42,466 bases of DNA, taken from positions 1 through 42,466 of the forward strand of contig JBAZYZ010000004.1 in NCBI GenBank assembly GCA_041659085.1, written 5' to 3'. Position numbers and translations under genes: made by a program. The notes beneath the pieces were generated by a model. That model did not search any database. It saw nothing but the letters and a program-made list of their open reading frames with translations, and was not told the origin of the DNA. Position 1 is the first letter of the stretch. Every line of letters starts with the position of its first letter. Source of the stretch: JBAZYZ01 sp041659085 (GTDB taxonomy: Bacteria; Patescibacteriota; Minisyncoccia; Phycocordibacterales; VMEP01). This document shows positions 1 to 7,967 of the stretch, piece after piece.

Positions 1-707
1 GTTTTAAAATGCTTACGGATGAACCCCAGACCGTCACTTTAAACGTAAAAGGAGCAAAGACAATCACCGCCAAGGATATAAAGGTTCCGGGACAGGTTGA
101 GATTCTCAATAAAGATCAGCATATCGTTGACGTGGTCGGCAAGAATACCGAATTAAATGTGGAAATGAGAATTGAAAAAGGTCTGGGCTATGTCGCCAAA
201 GAGTTTATTCACAAAGACAAGGTTGATATAGGAGTCATAGCTGTTGACGCCATATTTACACCTATCAGGCGCGTTTCTTATGAAGTGGACAACATGCGCG
301 TTGGCGAGAGAACAGACTATAACCGCCTGCGTATTATGATAGAAACCGACGGCACCTTGACGGCGCGCGAAGCGCTGGAGCGTTCCATTGAAATAATGAT
401 AGAGCAGTTGCACTCCATTATAGGTTTTAAGGAACTCAATATGGAGGTCGCTGAATCATCCGAAGAAGAGTCAAAGGGTGACAAGAAAACAAAAGAACCG
501 GCTGATTCCGAGGCAATGAAGACGCGCATTGATACGCTGAATTTCTCAACCAGGACGCTAAACGCCCTTTCTACGGCAAATATCCGCACCATCGGCGGGT
601 TGGCGAGGAAGAAGAAGGAAGATTTGCTCGGCGTTGACGGACTGGGGGAGAAGGGTATTCAGGAAATAAAGAGAGTTTTGTCAAATTATGGTATAACGCT
701 GAAGTAG
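1..707 (+). CDS. rpoA: RNA polymerase subunit alpha, 5'-truncated by window edge
   Basis: This is the alpha subunit that nucleates RNA polymerase assembly and contacts promoters and regulators. The frame is open from base 3, so the gene begins outside the window; the Met at position 9 is internal. Visible are the last part of the N-terminal assembly domain (VGERTDYNRLRIMIETDGT, followed by the dimerisation helices around EALERSIEIMIEQLHSI), an acidic/lysine-rich linker, and a complete C-terminal domain with the helix-hairpin-helix pattern (LNFSTRTLNALSTANI, then LLGVDGLGEKGIQEI). It is followed by rplQ, rplM and rpsI in the classic bacterial order, which supports the call. Only the 5' end is missing. 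Confidence 0.97.
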   Translation, partial: FKMLTDEPQTVTLNVKGAKTITAKDIKVPGQVEILNKDQHIVDVVGKNTELNVEMRIEKGLGYVAKEFIHKDKVDIGVIAVDAIFTPIRRVSYEVDNMRVGERTDYNRLRIMIETDGTLTAREALERSIEIMIEQLHSIIGFKELNMEVAESSEEESKGDKKTKEPADSEAMKTRIDTLNFSTRTLNALSTANIRTIGGLARKKKEDLLGVDGLGEKGIQEIKRVLSNYGITLK

Positions 708-741
708 AAACAGGGAAACTGAAAGCCAAAGGTTAAAATTT

Positions 742-1098
742 ATGATGCATCACAACAAAAACAGAAAATTAGGACGTCCGCGCGACCAAAGGAAGGCGCT
801 TCTCCGGTCGCTTGCTTTGGCGCTCATAAGCAAGGAAAAAATCACCACGACCGAAGCCAAGGCCAAAGAGCTCCGTCCGTTTATAGAGAAATTGGTCTCT
901 ATGGCCAAGAAAAACACTTTGGCTTCCCGCAGGCTGGTTATCTCGCGTCTTTTCAATCAGGAGAAGCCGGCGAAAAAGCTGATTGAAGTCATCGCCCCCC
1001 GTTATGGGAAGCGCGTCGGCGGGTACACCAGAGTGCTCAAACTTTCCGCAAGGAGAAAGGGGGACGCAAGCAAGATAGCAGTTATAGAATTCGTATAA
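742..1098 (+). CDS. rplQ: 50S ribosomal protein L17 (bL17)
   Basis: bL17 is a large-subunit protein near the peptide exit tunnel. The N-terminus NRKLGRPRDQRKALLRSLA and the internal TTTEAKAKELRPFIEKL match the family closely, and at 118 residues it has the usual length for a bL17 without a C-terminal extension. Two ATG codons are adjacent (742 and 745). Family members start M-x-H, so 745 may be the real start. There is only a weak AAAGG upstream at 728-732. It lies 34 bases after rpoA and 4 bases before rplM, so it is probably cotranscribed with both. Confidence 0.97.
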   Translation: MMHHNKNRKLGRPRDQRKALLRSLALALISKEKITTTEAKAKELRPFIEKLVSMAKKNTLASRRLVISRLFNQEKPAKKLIEVIAPRYGKRVGGYTRVLKLSARRKGDASKIAVIEFV

Positions 1099-1102
1099 AT
1101 AT

Positions 1103-1444
1103 ATGATTCACACAATAGACGCAAAAGATAAGACAGTAGGACGAGTGGCCACAGAAGCTGCGAAGTTTTTGATTGGGAAAAACACAACGACGTTCAAGAG
1201 GAATGCCGCTCCGTCCGTGAGTGTAAAAATCATAAACGCCGCCGCGGCCAGGATTCACCCGAAGAAAGAAGGGAAGCTTTTTCACAGTTACTCAGGTTAT
1301 TTTGGGGGATTGAAAAAAGAAACTCTTATTTCACTCGCCACGCGCCGCGGTTACAGCGAAGTTTTCAAACGCGCCGTTAAAGGGATGTTGCCAAAAAACA
1401 AACTTCAGGCAAAAATGCTTAAGAATCTTAGCGTTACCGAATAA
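1103..1444 (+). CDS. rplM: 50S ribosomal protein L13 (uL13), short form
   Basis: uL13 is an early-assembly large-subunit protein. The hallmarks are IDAKDKTVGRVATEAAKFLIGK at the N-terminus (compare VDATGKTLGRLATELA in E. coli) and the core motif AVKGMLPKNKLQAKMLKNL. At 113 residues it is about 30 shorter than the usual 142: it lacks roughly 15 residues before the core and the C-terminal tail, while the conserved centre is intact. The start lies 4 bases after the rplQ stop with no SD, so translational coupling is likely. rpsI follows after 5 bases, the standard partner. Confidence 0.95.
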   Translation: MIHTIDAKDKTVGRVATEAAKFLIGKNTTTFKRNAAPSVSVKIINAAAARIHPKKEGKLFHSYSGYFGGLKKETLISLATRRGYSEVFKRAVKGMLPKNKLQAKMLKNLSVTE

Positions 1445-1449
1445 CATTT

Positions 1450-1878
1450 ATGGAAAAGAAAACCACAACAACTAAAAATACAGGCGAGGGAAGATATGTT
1501 GAAGCCGTCGGACGCAGGAAGACTTCCATTGCCCGCGTGCGTATGACCGAGTCGCCAAAAATGTCCTATGTCGTAAACGGCAAAGAACTTGAGGTGTATT
1601 TCCCGACAGCAGAACTCCGTTCGGTGATTAACGATCCTTTTACCGAAGGAAAGCTTCCGGCCAAATATTTCATTTCCGTCGTTGTTAAAGGCGGAGGCAT
1701 ACATTCTCAGGCAGAAGCGGTTCGCCACGGCATTTCCCGCATTCTCACCAAAGAAGATCCCGAATCGCGTACCCGTTTGAAGAAGCTTGGATTCTTGAAA
1801 CGCGACCCGAGAGCCAAAGAACGCCGCAAGTTCGGACTCAAAAAAGCACGTAAAGCCCCACAGTGGAGCAAGAGATAG
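1450..1878 (+). CDS. rpsI: 30S ribosomal protein S9 (uS9)
   Basis: uS9 belongs to the small-subunit head, and its C-terminal tail reaches the P-site tRNA. The sequence has YVEAVGRRKTSIARVRM near the start, the central KGGGIHSQAEAVRHGISR, and the diagnostic end RKFGLKKARKAPQWSKR with the terminal SKR that contacts tRNA. Its 142 residues include a short Lys/Thr-rich extension at the N-terminus. The gene is the last of the rpoA-rplQ-rplM-rpsI set. No clear terminator follows: only a 7-bp inverted repeat (AGGCTAC/GTAGCCT, about 1877-1912) with a long loop lies before grpE, so readthrough into the chaperone genes is possible. Confidence 0.97.
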   Translation: MEKKTTTTKNTGEGRYVEAVGRRKTSIARVRMTESPKMSYVVNGKELEVYFPTAELRSVINDPFTEGKLPAKYFISVVVKGGGIHSQAEAVRHGISRILTKEDPESRTRLKKLGFLKRDPRAKERRKFGLKKARKAPQWSKR

Positions 1879-1937
1879 GCTACAATTCCGCAGTATCTAT
1901 TTTATGGTAGCCTCATCGGTGTAAACGTTTATTTCCT

Positions 1938-2504
1938 ATGACCATAAAAAACCAAGACCAAAACGAAGAAGATATCATTCTTGAACCCACCGAAGAAGAA
2001 ACCGGGGATGAAAACATCCGCCAAAAAATAAAAGATCTCCGCGAAAAGCTGGATGTCTGCTCAAAAGAAAAAGCCGATTATTTGGCGGGCTGGCAGAGAG
2101 CCAAAGCGGACTATATAAATCTTGAAAAGGATAGTCTGAAATCCCGCAAGGAATCCATTCAGTTTGCATCCTCCGGCATAGTGGAAGACATTATTCCGGT
2201 TTTGGACAGTTTTGAGATGGCCATGGGCAACAAAGAGGCTTGGGACGCGGTATCTTCAAACTGGCGGACTGGCGTAGAGTACATATACAATCAACTCCGG
2301 ACAGTTCTGGAGAATAACGGAGTCTCGGAGATTTGCCCGAAAGTGGGAGATGATGTAAAGTTTGACCATCACGCAGTTGTAGAAACTGTTCCGGCAGTGG
2401 AAAAAGAGAAAGACGGTAAGATTTCAGCAGTACTTCAGAAAGGATATTCCCTGAACGGCAAAGTTTTGCGTCCGGCGAGGGTAAATGCGTTTACAATTTC
2501 GTAA
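1938..2504 (+). CDS. grpE: Nucleotide exchange factor GrpE
   Basis: GrpE releases ADP from DnaK and drives the chaperone cycle in the cytoplasm. The 188-residue protein has an acidic disordered start, a long charged helix (residues about 25-75, with DYLAGWQRAKADYINLEKD, the GrpE dimer helix), the FASSGIVEDIIPVLDSFEMA segment, and a beta domain ending in GYSLNGKVLRPARVNAF, close to the family signature for the DnaK-contact domain. No SD precedes the ATG. It sits 65 bases upstream of dnaK, its functional partner. No CIRCE element was found in its leader. Confidence 0.95.
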   Translation: MTIKNQDQNEEDIILEPTEEETGDENIRQKIKDLREKLDVCSKEKADYLAGWQRAKADYINLEKDSLKSRKESIQFASSGIVEDIIPVLDSFEMAMGNKEAWDAVSSNWRTGVEYIYNQLRTVLENNGVSEICPKVGDDVKFDHHAVVETVPAVEKEKDGKISAVLQKGYSLNGKVLRPARVNAFTIS

Positions 2505-2569
2505 TTAAATCGGCATTTTGGCATCATGGTTTGTAAAACCGCGGTGACAAGGTAACGATCAGAAAAAAT

Positions 2570-4459
2570 ATGTCAAAAATAATCGGTATAGATTTGGGAA
2601 CTACAAATTCGGCGGTGGCAATCATTGAAGGAGGCCAGCCGAAAATCATAGAGAACGTAGAGGGCGTGCGAACCACCCCTTCTGTCGTGGCTGTCACGAA
2701 AACCGGCGAACGTTTAGCCGGGCTTTTGGCGAAGAGACAGGCTGTCACTAATCCCGAAAATACCATTGCCGGCATAAAGCGTTTTATGGGGCATAATTTT
2801 GACGAAAAGGACATTGAAAAGGATCGCACTATGGTTTCGTTCAAGATGGAGAAAGGCGAAGATGGCGGGGTAAAGGTCCGCATGGGGGATAAGGCATACC
2901 GTCCCGAAGAAGTCTCGGCGATGATACTCCAGAAGATTAAGCACGACGTGGAAGCCAAACTCGGGGAGAAGATAACCGAAGCGGTCATTACCGTGCCGGC
3001 ATATTTCAACGACGCCCAGAGGAAGGCAACCAAAGACGCGGGAGCGATTGCGGGACTTAATGTAATGCGTATCATCAACGAACCGACTGCCGCCGCATTG
3101 GCATACGGTTTTGATAAAAAGAAAAACGAGCAAATCGCCGTCTACGACTTCGGTGGCGGAACTTTTGATATTTCGATACTTGAAGTGAGCGGGGATGTGG
3201 TTGAGGTCAAGTCCGTGGACGGAGACTCGCATTTGGGCGGTGAAGACATAGACCAGAAAATCATCCAGTGGATTGCGGATGAATTCAAAAAGGAATCGGG
3301 GATAGATGTAACCAAAGACAATTTGGCGCTTCAGCGTTTGAAGGAAGCCGCAGAGAAGGCCAAGCATGAGCTCTCCACCACGATGGAGACGGAGATAAAC
3401 ATTCCGTTCATCACGTCCGATGCATCAGGCCCCCGTCATATGGTTCTAAAGATGAGCCGCGCGACGCTTGAAGGAATCGCCCGCGAATTCATAGATCGCT
3501 CCATAATGATTACCAAGCGCGCGGTGGAAGCCTCGCCGTTTAAGGTTGGCGACATTGACGAGATTGTTATGGTCGGAGGCCAGACCAGAATGCCGGCAAT
3601 AGTGGAAGCCGTGAAAGCGTATTTCGGCAAAGAGCCAAACCGTTCCATCAATCCCGACGAAGTCGTGGCATTGGGCGCCGCCGTCCAGGCTGGCGTGCTT
3701 CAGGGCGATGTTAAGGACGTTTTGCTTTTAGACGTCATTCCGCTCGCGCTCGGCATAGAGACTATGGGGAACGTCGCGACCAAGCTTATAGAGAGGAACA
3801 CAACTATCCCGACCTCCCGCTCGCAGGTCTTCTCCACAGCCGCCGATAATCAGACTTCGGTGGAAATCCACATAGTCCAGGGTGAACGCCCTATGGCGGT
3901 TGATAACAAGAGCCTGGGACGCTTTATCTTGGACGGCATACCGCCGTCTCCGCGTGGAATGCCTCAAATTGAAGTGACTTTCGACGTGGATGCAAACGGC
4001 ATCTTAAACGTAACCGCCAAGGACAAATCAAGCGGCAAGACACAGTCCATCAGAATAGAAGCGAGCTCTGGGCTATCGGACGCCGATATCAAAAAGATGC
4101 AGGATGACGCCGCCGTGCACGCCGAGGAGGACAAGAAGAAGCGCGAACTCGCCGAGCTCAAAAACGGAAGCGAGATGATTATTTATACCGCCGAAAAAGC
4201 GCTCAAGGATGCTGAAGGAAAAATTGGTGACGATATAAAGACTGCCGTGACGGAAAAAGTGGAAGCTTTGAAAAAAGTGAAGGACGGGCAGGATATAGAC
4301 GCAATCAAAAAAGCGACCGAAGAACTCTCTCAAACAATGCAGAAAATAGGGGAGGCGATGGCGAAACAGGCCCCGGCAGCCGAAGAGAAAAAAGAAGACG
4401 GAAGCGCTCCCAAAGACGCCGAATTCAAAGAAGGAGGCGAAGAACCGCCGAAGGCGTAG
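2570..4459 (+). CDS. dnaK: Chaperone protein DnaK (Hsp70)
   Basis: DnaK is an ATP-dependent chaperone that binds exposed hydrophobic segments with DnaJ and GrpE. The 629 residues contain all Hsp70 signatures: phosphate loop 1 IGIDLGTTNSAVAI at the N-terminus, VYDFGGGTFDISIL (phosphate 2), the connecting segment NEPTAAALAYGFD, and VMVGGQTRMPAIVEAV (adenosine/signature 3). The DVIPLALGIET linker-type motif opens the substrate-binding domain, and a helical lid follows. The tail is acidic (EEKKEDGSAPKD...) and ends EEPPKA. grpE is just upstream and dnaJ lies 1.1 kb downstream, beyond two inserted genes. Confidence 0.98.
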   Translation: MSKIIGIDLGTTNSAVAIIEGGQPKIIENVEGVRTTPSVVAVTKTGERLAGLLAKRQAVTNPENTIAGIKRFMGHNFDEKDIEKDRTMVSFKMEKGEDGGVKVRMGDKAYRPEEVSAMILQKIKHDVEAKLGEKITEAVITVPAYFNDAQRKATKDAGAIAGLNVMRIINEPTAAALAYGFDKKKNEQIAVYDFGGGTFDISILEVSGDVVEVKSVDGDSHLGGEDIDQKIIQWIADEFKKESGIDVTKDNLALQRLKEAAEKAKHELSTTMETEINIPFITSDASGPRHMVLKMSRATLEGIAREFIDRSIMITKRAVEASPFKVGDIDEIVMVGGQTRMPAIVEAVKAYFGKEPNRSINPDEVVALGAAVQAGVLQGDVKDVLLLDVIPLALGIETMGNVATKLIERNTTIPTSRSQVFSTAADNQTSVEIHIVQGERPMAVDNKSLGRFILDGIPPSPRGMPQIEVTFDVDANGILNVTAKDKSSGKTQSIRIEASSGLSDADIKKMQDDAAVHAEEDKKKRELAELKNGSEMIIYTAEKALKDAEGKIGDDIKTAVTEKVEALKKVKDGQDIDAIKKATEELSQTMQKIGEAMAKQAPAAEEKKEDGSAPKDAEFKEGGEEPPKA

Positions 4460-4466
4460 GGGGCCT

Positions 4467-4970
4467 ATGAGCGAAGCCGAGAAAAAAGAAATTGCACAAC
4501 GCCTTACGACTAGGGTATCTACTGGTGTGCTTTTCGTAGAGTTAAATTATTTAGATAGACATTCTACCCCAGACGCTGCTTGGATCAGAAATATTTATAT
4601 TTTACTTTCGTTCTATACAGAATTATTACTGAAGGCAATCTTTACAATTAAAGGTAACTTTGTAGATGTAGCCAACTTGGACGAAAGATTGAGAAAGATG
4701 GGACATAATCTAGAAACTATAGGTAAAGAGATTGGATCTTTGGAACTGCTATCTTTTGGAATCAAAAATATTAAATACTTAAATCCTAAAGATGGATATA
4801 TAGTAGAAACAGAGACAGGGTGTTTCTACGTACAAGATTTTAACGAAATTAGATATGATTTTATGGATTCTCGAGTTCGTACGTTAGATGGAAGTGAACA
4901 TGACATGTTCAGAAAACAAATAGGAATTATGATTGCAATAAATAGAAAACTAAAACCGTTAGTTTGGTAG
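4467..4970 (+). CDS. Hypothetical protein with HEPN-like pattern, AT-rich
   Basis: This 167-residue cytoplasmic protein is not recognised with certainty. The amphipathic helix SFYTELLLKAI (residues 48-58) followed by RKMGHNLETIGKEI (76-89) resembles the E-x-L-x-K-A ... GH-x-L-x-x-L pattern of HEPN-fold proteins, many of which are RNases in toxin or abortive-infection systems. A later EIRYDF (127-132) is also common in that group. A canonical C-terminal R-x4-6-H catalytic motif is not obvious. The gene is visibly more AT-rich than dnaK, starts 7 bases after its stop with only a weak G-rich stretch as SD, and separates dnaK from dnaJ. This points to an acquired insert. No antitoxin-like partner is adjacent. 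Confidence 0.6.
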   Translation: MSEAEKKEIAQRLTTRVSTGVLFVELNYLDRHSTPDAAWIRNIYILLSFYTELLLKAIFTIKGNFVDVANLDERLRKMGHNLETIGKEIGSLELLSFGIKNIKYLNPKDGYIVETETGCFYVQDFNEIRYDFMDSRVRTLDGSEHDMFRKQIGIMIAINRKLKPLVW

Positions 4971-5015
4971 TAAAAACATATTGTATTTCTTTACTTAATT
5001 TTATGTTTGAATTAG

Positions 5016-5021
5016 TATAAT
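5016..5021 (+). promoter_or_regulatory. Putative -10 box for the HIT gene
   Basis: A perfect TATAAT lies 25 bases before the HIT start codon in an AT-rich 76-base gap. No convincing -35 is present. A second TATAAT (5040-5045) is one base from the ATG, too close to act for this start. Confidence 0.4.
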
Positions 5022-5046
5022 TAAACAAAATTAGGCCAATATAATA

Positions 5047-5469
5047 ATGTTATACAAGGATTTCCTAAAAGAACTTACCGGTTGTCCATTTTGTTCGGAC
5101 CAAAATCGATTTATAGACGAGCAAGAGACGGCCTATCTTACCTATGCTCTGGCTCCTTACCACAGACATCACCTTCTTGTTGTTCCGAAACGTCACAGTG
5201 AAGTAATTTCCGAGATGGACGATGCTCAGAATCGCGATGTTGATATTCTTACGAATACCGGCATTAAAATACTGAAGAAATTAGGATATAAAAATATTTC
5301 GGTATTGGTCCGCGAGGGGAACGATGCCAGTAAGTCAATTCCGCACCTGCATTATCATATAATTCCGGACACAAGACTGGGCGACATTGATCATTACGGC
5401 AATGAGAGGGTTGTGCTTAATAATGACGAAGTAGCCAAGCTGGTTAGCGAACTCAGCGGTCTCTTATAG
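5047..5469 (+). CDS. HIT family protein (histidine-triad nucleotide hydrolase)
   Basis: HIT proteins hydrolyse or transfer nucleoside-phosphate conjugates such as AMP-lysine or Ap4A. The defining motif is IPHLHYHIIP, with the triad His100-x-His102-x-His104. CPFC (Cys13/Cys16) near the N-terminus is common in HIT proteins and may bind zinc. HRHHLLVVPKRH is the usual beta-strand stretch. At 140 residues the length is typical of the Hint/Fhit-like class. There is no SD. It stands alone between the HEPN-like gene and dnaJ. The exact substrate cannot be told from the sequence. Confidence 0.92.
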   Translation: MLYKDFLKELTGCPFCSDQNRFIDEQETAYLTYALAPYHRHHLLVVPKRHSEVISEMDDAQNRDVDILTNTGIKILKKLGYKNISVLVREGNDASKSIPHLHYHIIPDTRLGDIDHYGNERVVLNNDEVAKLVSELSGLL

Positions 5470-5535
5470 GGGTTTGTGGACAGGCCGTTTTTCTGTTAAG
5501 GTTTCCATATCTAAACTTATGCAAAAGGATTATTA

Positions 5536-5565
5536 CCCCAGTAGTAGAGAGTACTCACTACGGGG
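5536..5565 (+). promoter_or_regulatory. Hairpin in the dnaJ upstream region
   Basis: CCCC-A-GTAGT, an 11-base loop and ACTAC-GGGG form a 9-bp stem with one bulged A, 40 bases before dnaJ. The loop itself holds the palindrome GAGTACTC. A T-rich stretch (5578-5583) comes 12 bases later, too far for a standard terminator. It could be a weak terminator for the HIT gene or a regulatory hairpin. It does not match CIRCE (TTAGCACTC-N9-GAGTGCTAA). Confidence 0.4.
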
Positions 5566-5605
5566 CAGGCAAATCACTTTTTTGTTAAATATATAGAGAA
5601 CAGTT

Positions 5606-6679
5606 ATGAATAAAGATTATTACAAATCATTAGGCATAGAAAAAGGCGCTTCTAAGGATGAAATAAAGAAGGCGTTCTACAAACTTGCCCACAAATACCA
5701 TCCTGATAAAAAAGGCGGGGATGAAAAGAAATTCAAGGAGGTCAATGAGGCCTATCAGATTCTTTCCGACGACCAGAAGCGCGCGCAGTATGACCAGCAT
5801 GGACGCGTGTTTGAAGGCGGACAAGGCCAGGGCTTCGGGGGACAAGGGTTTGGCGGTTTTGAAGGCTTTGACCCGCAGAATTTCCAGGGTTTTGATTTCG
5901 GTAATATGGGGGATATATTCGGCGACTTCTTCGGAGGTCAGGGCGGCGAGAGGGTAAAACGCGGACGCGACATATCAATTGAAATCACAGTCTCTTTCCA
6001 TGAGGCTATATTTGGCACGGAAAGAAAAATTCTCATCACCAAAAACGCGACTTGCTCCACCTGTAGCGGCACGGGAGCCAAGCCGGGAACCAAGCAAAAG
6101 AAATGTACTACCTGTAATGGCCAGGGCAAACTTCACGAGACCAAGAAATCATTCCTCGGCGTTTTCACGAGCGTCAGAGAATGTGATACTTGCGGTGGTG
6201 TAGGCACTATTCCCGAAGAGAAGTGCGCAACTTGTCATGGACACGGCACTCTTCGCAAGCAGGAAGAAATCACTGTCCGTGTCCCGGCAGGGATACAGAG
6301 CGGGGAGATGATTCGTTTGACCGGAGTGGGAGAAGCGATGGCTCACGGCACATCAGGCGATTTGTATGTGAAGATAAGCGTTATCCCTGATACGGTTTTC
6401 AGCCGTGAGGGACACAATTTGATAATGACTTTGCCTATCAAACTCTCTGAGGCTCTTCTTGGCGCGGAACATTCCATAAAGACGTTAGACGGCATGATTA
6501 CGGTAAAGATTCCAGAAGGCGTGTCTATTGGCGAAATCCTGCGCGTGAAAGGCAAGGGTGTGCCCGTAGCCCCGAACCGCCGCGGCGACCTCCTCATAAA
6601 ACTGGATATCAAACTTCCCGCCAAACTTTCCAAAAAAGGCAAAGATATAGTTGAGGAGCTGAAGAAAGAGGGGATGTAG
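5606..6679 (+). CDS. dnaJ: Chaperone protein DnaJ (Hsp40)
   Basis: DnaJ delivers substrates to DnaK and stimulates its ATPase. The 357 residues show the full type I layout: a J domain with YYKSLGIEKGASKDEIKKAF and the essential HPD (in YHPDKKGGD, about residue 32); a Gly/Phe-rich linker (GGQGQGFGGQGFGGFEGFD); four CxxCxGxG zinc repeats (CSTCSGTG, CTTCNGQG, CDTCGGVG, CATCHGHG); and the C-terminal substrate-binding barrel ending near VKGKGVPVAPNRRGDLLIK. A TATATA box (5590-5595) 10 bases before the ATG could give a very short leader. A strong terminator follows. Confidence 0.98.
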   Translation: MNKDYYKSLGIEKGASKDEIKKAFYKLAHKYHPDKKGGDEKKFKEVNEAYQILSDDQKRAQYDQHGRVFEGGQGQGFGGQGFGGFEGFDPQNFQGFDFGNMGDIFGDFFGGQGGERVKRGRDISIEITVSFHEAIFGTERKILITKNATCSTCSGTGAKPGTKQKKCTTCNGQGKLHETKKSFLGVFTSVRECDTCGGVGTIPEEKCATCHGHGTLRKQEEITVRVPAGIQSGEMIRLTGVGEAMAHGTSGDLYVKISVIPDTVFSREGHNLIMTLPIKLSEALLGAEHSIKTLDGMITVKIPEGVSIGEILRVKGKGVPVAPNRRGDLLIKLDIKLPAKLSKKGKDIVEELKKEGM

Positions 6680-6722
6680 CTCAATTTTCAACAAACAACA
6701 AATAATAAGTTAACAGAAAAAA

Positions 6723-6744
6723 GCCGCTCCTGAGAGCGGCTTTT
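6723..6744 (+). terminator. Bidirectional terminator after dnaJ
   Basis: GCCGCTC-CTGA-GAGCGGC followed by TTTT, and preceded by a run of A that gives T on the other strand. It sits between convergent dnaJ and the ketoacyl synthase-like gene, and can serve both. Confidence 0.9.
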
Positions 6745-6762
6745 GCTGAGTCCCTGAGGAAA

Positions 6763-7797
6763 TCAGAATGTAAACGATGCGATAGAAAACGACATGCCGG
6801 CCGACGCCACCCACGCGGCTACGCGTTGTCCGCGTTTGAGGGTCCCGTCTTCGAGCGCGGTCGCCATTGCCGCGGGAATTGCCGCCGATACGACGTTGCC
6901 ATGAGTGGCGTAAATGTCGTAAATCTTGTCGCTAAGCCCGACCGCTCTGGCTCCATCGTCCCAGTCTTTTTTTGACGAACTGTGGGTGAAAAGTATGTCC
7001 GTTTCTTCCGGTTTGATCCAGGAGTTTTTGAACATATTCACAGCGATCGGGAATCCTTCGCCGCGAAGTTCTCCGCCATAGGACGTGAAAAGACCCGGTT
7101 TGTCTTTCGCGACTTTCGGCGACGAACCTTTTTGCCGGCTATACCAGGACGGGGTTATGGAACAGAGATCAAACAGGTCATTTCTGGTAATGTTGCTGAA
7201 ACGCCAGTTTTCATCGCCCGAACCCGGTCCGAGTATCGTTGCCGCTGCCGCTTCGCCCAGAGTGTATGCCGGAAAGCGCCATTCAAGCTGGTCGGGTGAC
7301 GACAGATTGAATAGCTCCGGATAAATTCCGAACCCGGAAGTCATGACGAACTCTCCGTTCACGACCATTATCCGCCGGTACATGCCGTTTGCGATAAGCG
7401 CGTGCGCCAGCTTAACGGCCTTCATCCACCCGTCGCAGGCTTCTTTCATGTCAAAACACTCCACGCCGTAAAGACCCAGTTCTCGGGCGACAAGATTCGC
7501 CGTTGACGGTTCAATGAGCTCCGGATAGACGCCGGCGCAGATAATCAGGTCTATGTTCTCGCCCTTTCCCAGACCGGACATCGCCTTTTCACAGGCCTTG
7601 GCCGTAAGGTCAAGCGAAGTTTCGCCAAGCCCGAGCCATCGGCGCGTGTTCGAACCGCTTCCGCGCAGGGCGCGACGAAGAAATTTTACAAGCCCGGAAA
7701 TGTCGTTGCCGTTGCTTTGGGTGGCAATCATCTCCAAGATGTCTTCATTCGTCACAAGCCTAGACGGAAATGCCGCTGATAACTGTTCAATTTTCAA
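6763..7797 (-). CDS. 3-oxoacyl-ACP synthase III-like (FabH/OleA-type thiolase fold)
   Basis: KAS III-type enzymes condense an acyl-CoA with malonyl-ACP or a related acceptor. The 344-residue protein keeps a credible triad: Cys121 in MKEACDGWMKAV (compare AACSGF in FabH), His272 in LFTHSSSK (compare FTHQAN) and Asn301 in HGNVVSAAIPAAM (compare GNTSAASIP). The start is TTG at 7797, chosen because AAGGAGG (7804-7810) lies 6 bases upstream and no better ATG exists. The gene is GC-richer than its surroundings and stands alone. No ACP, FabD or FabG gene is nearby. CPR bacteria usually lack fatty acid synthesis, so it may serve a specialised or scavenging role or be acquired. FabH, OleA and HMG-CoA-synthase-like functions cannot be separated here. 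Confidence 0.8.
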   Translation of the reverse strand: MKIEQLSAAFPSRLVTNEDILEMIATQSNGNDISGLVKFLRRALRGSGSNTRRWLGLGETSLDLTAKACEKAMSGLGKGENIDLIICAGVYPELIEPSTANLVARELGLYGVECFDMKEACDGWMKAVKLAHALIANGMYRRIMVVNGEFVMTSGFGIYPELFNLSSPDQLEWRFPAYTLGEAAAATILGPGSGDENWRFSNITRNDLFDLCSITPSWYSRQKGSSPKVAKDKPGLFTSYGGELRGEGFPIAVNMFKNSWIKPEETDILFTHSSSKKDWDDGARAVGLSDKIYDIYATHGNVVSAAIPAAMATALEDGTLKRGQRVAAWVASAGMSFSIASFTF

Positions 7798-7967
7798 GAT
7801 TTTCCTCCTTGCGGTTTCCGCCGCGGTTGGGTAAGTATTTGTACAACTTTAAAAGTCTCCGAATAGTATGTTATCATTGAGACGTACTCTTTTCAATTTT
7901 CAGGTGGGTATTCCCCCGGTAAAAAATTATATTTTATCTGTATTGACTCGCCGTTAACCGGATTTTT

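Noticed and set aside
1877..1912. Terminator between rpsI and grpE
   Set aside because: The AGGCTAC/GTAGCCT stem is only 7 bp with a loop of over 20 bases and no T-tract.
2714..3367. Long open frames on the strand opposite dnaK and other core genes
   Set aside because: They mirror the codon pattern of the real genes, lack SD or promoter signals and give proteins without family features.
5582..5605. CIRCE heat-shock operator at dnaJ
   Set aside because: No TTAGCACTC-N9-GAGTGCTAA or close variant occurs before grpE, dnaK or dnaJ; GAGTACTC in the hairpin loop is only superficially similar.
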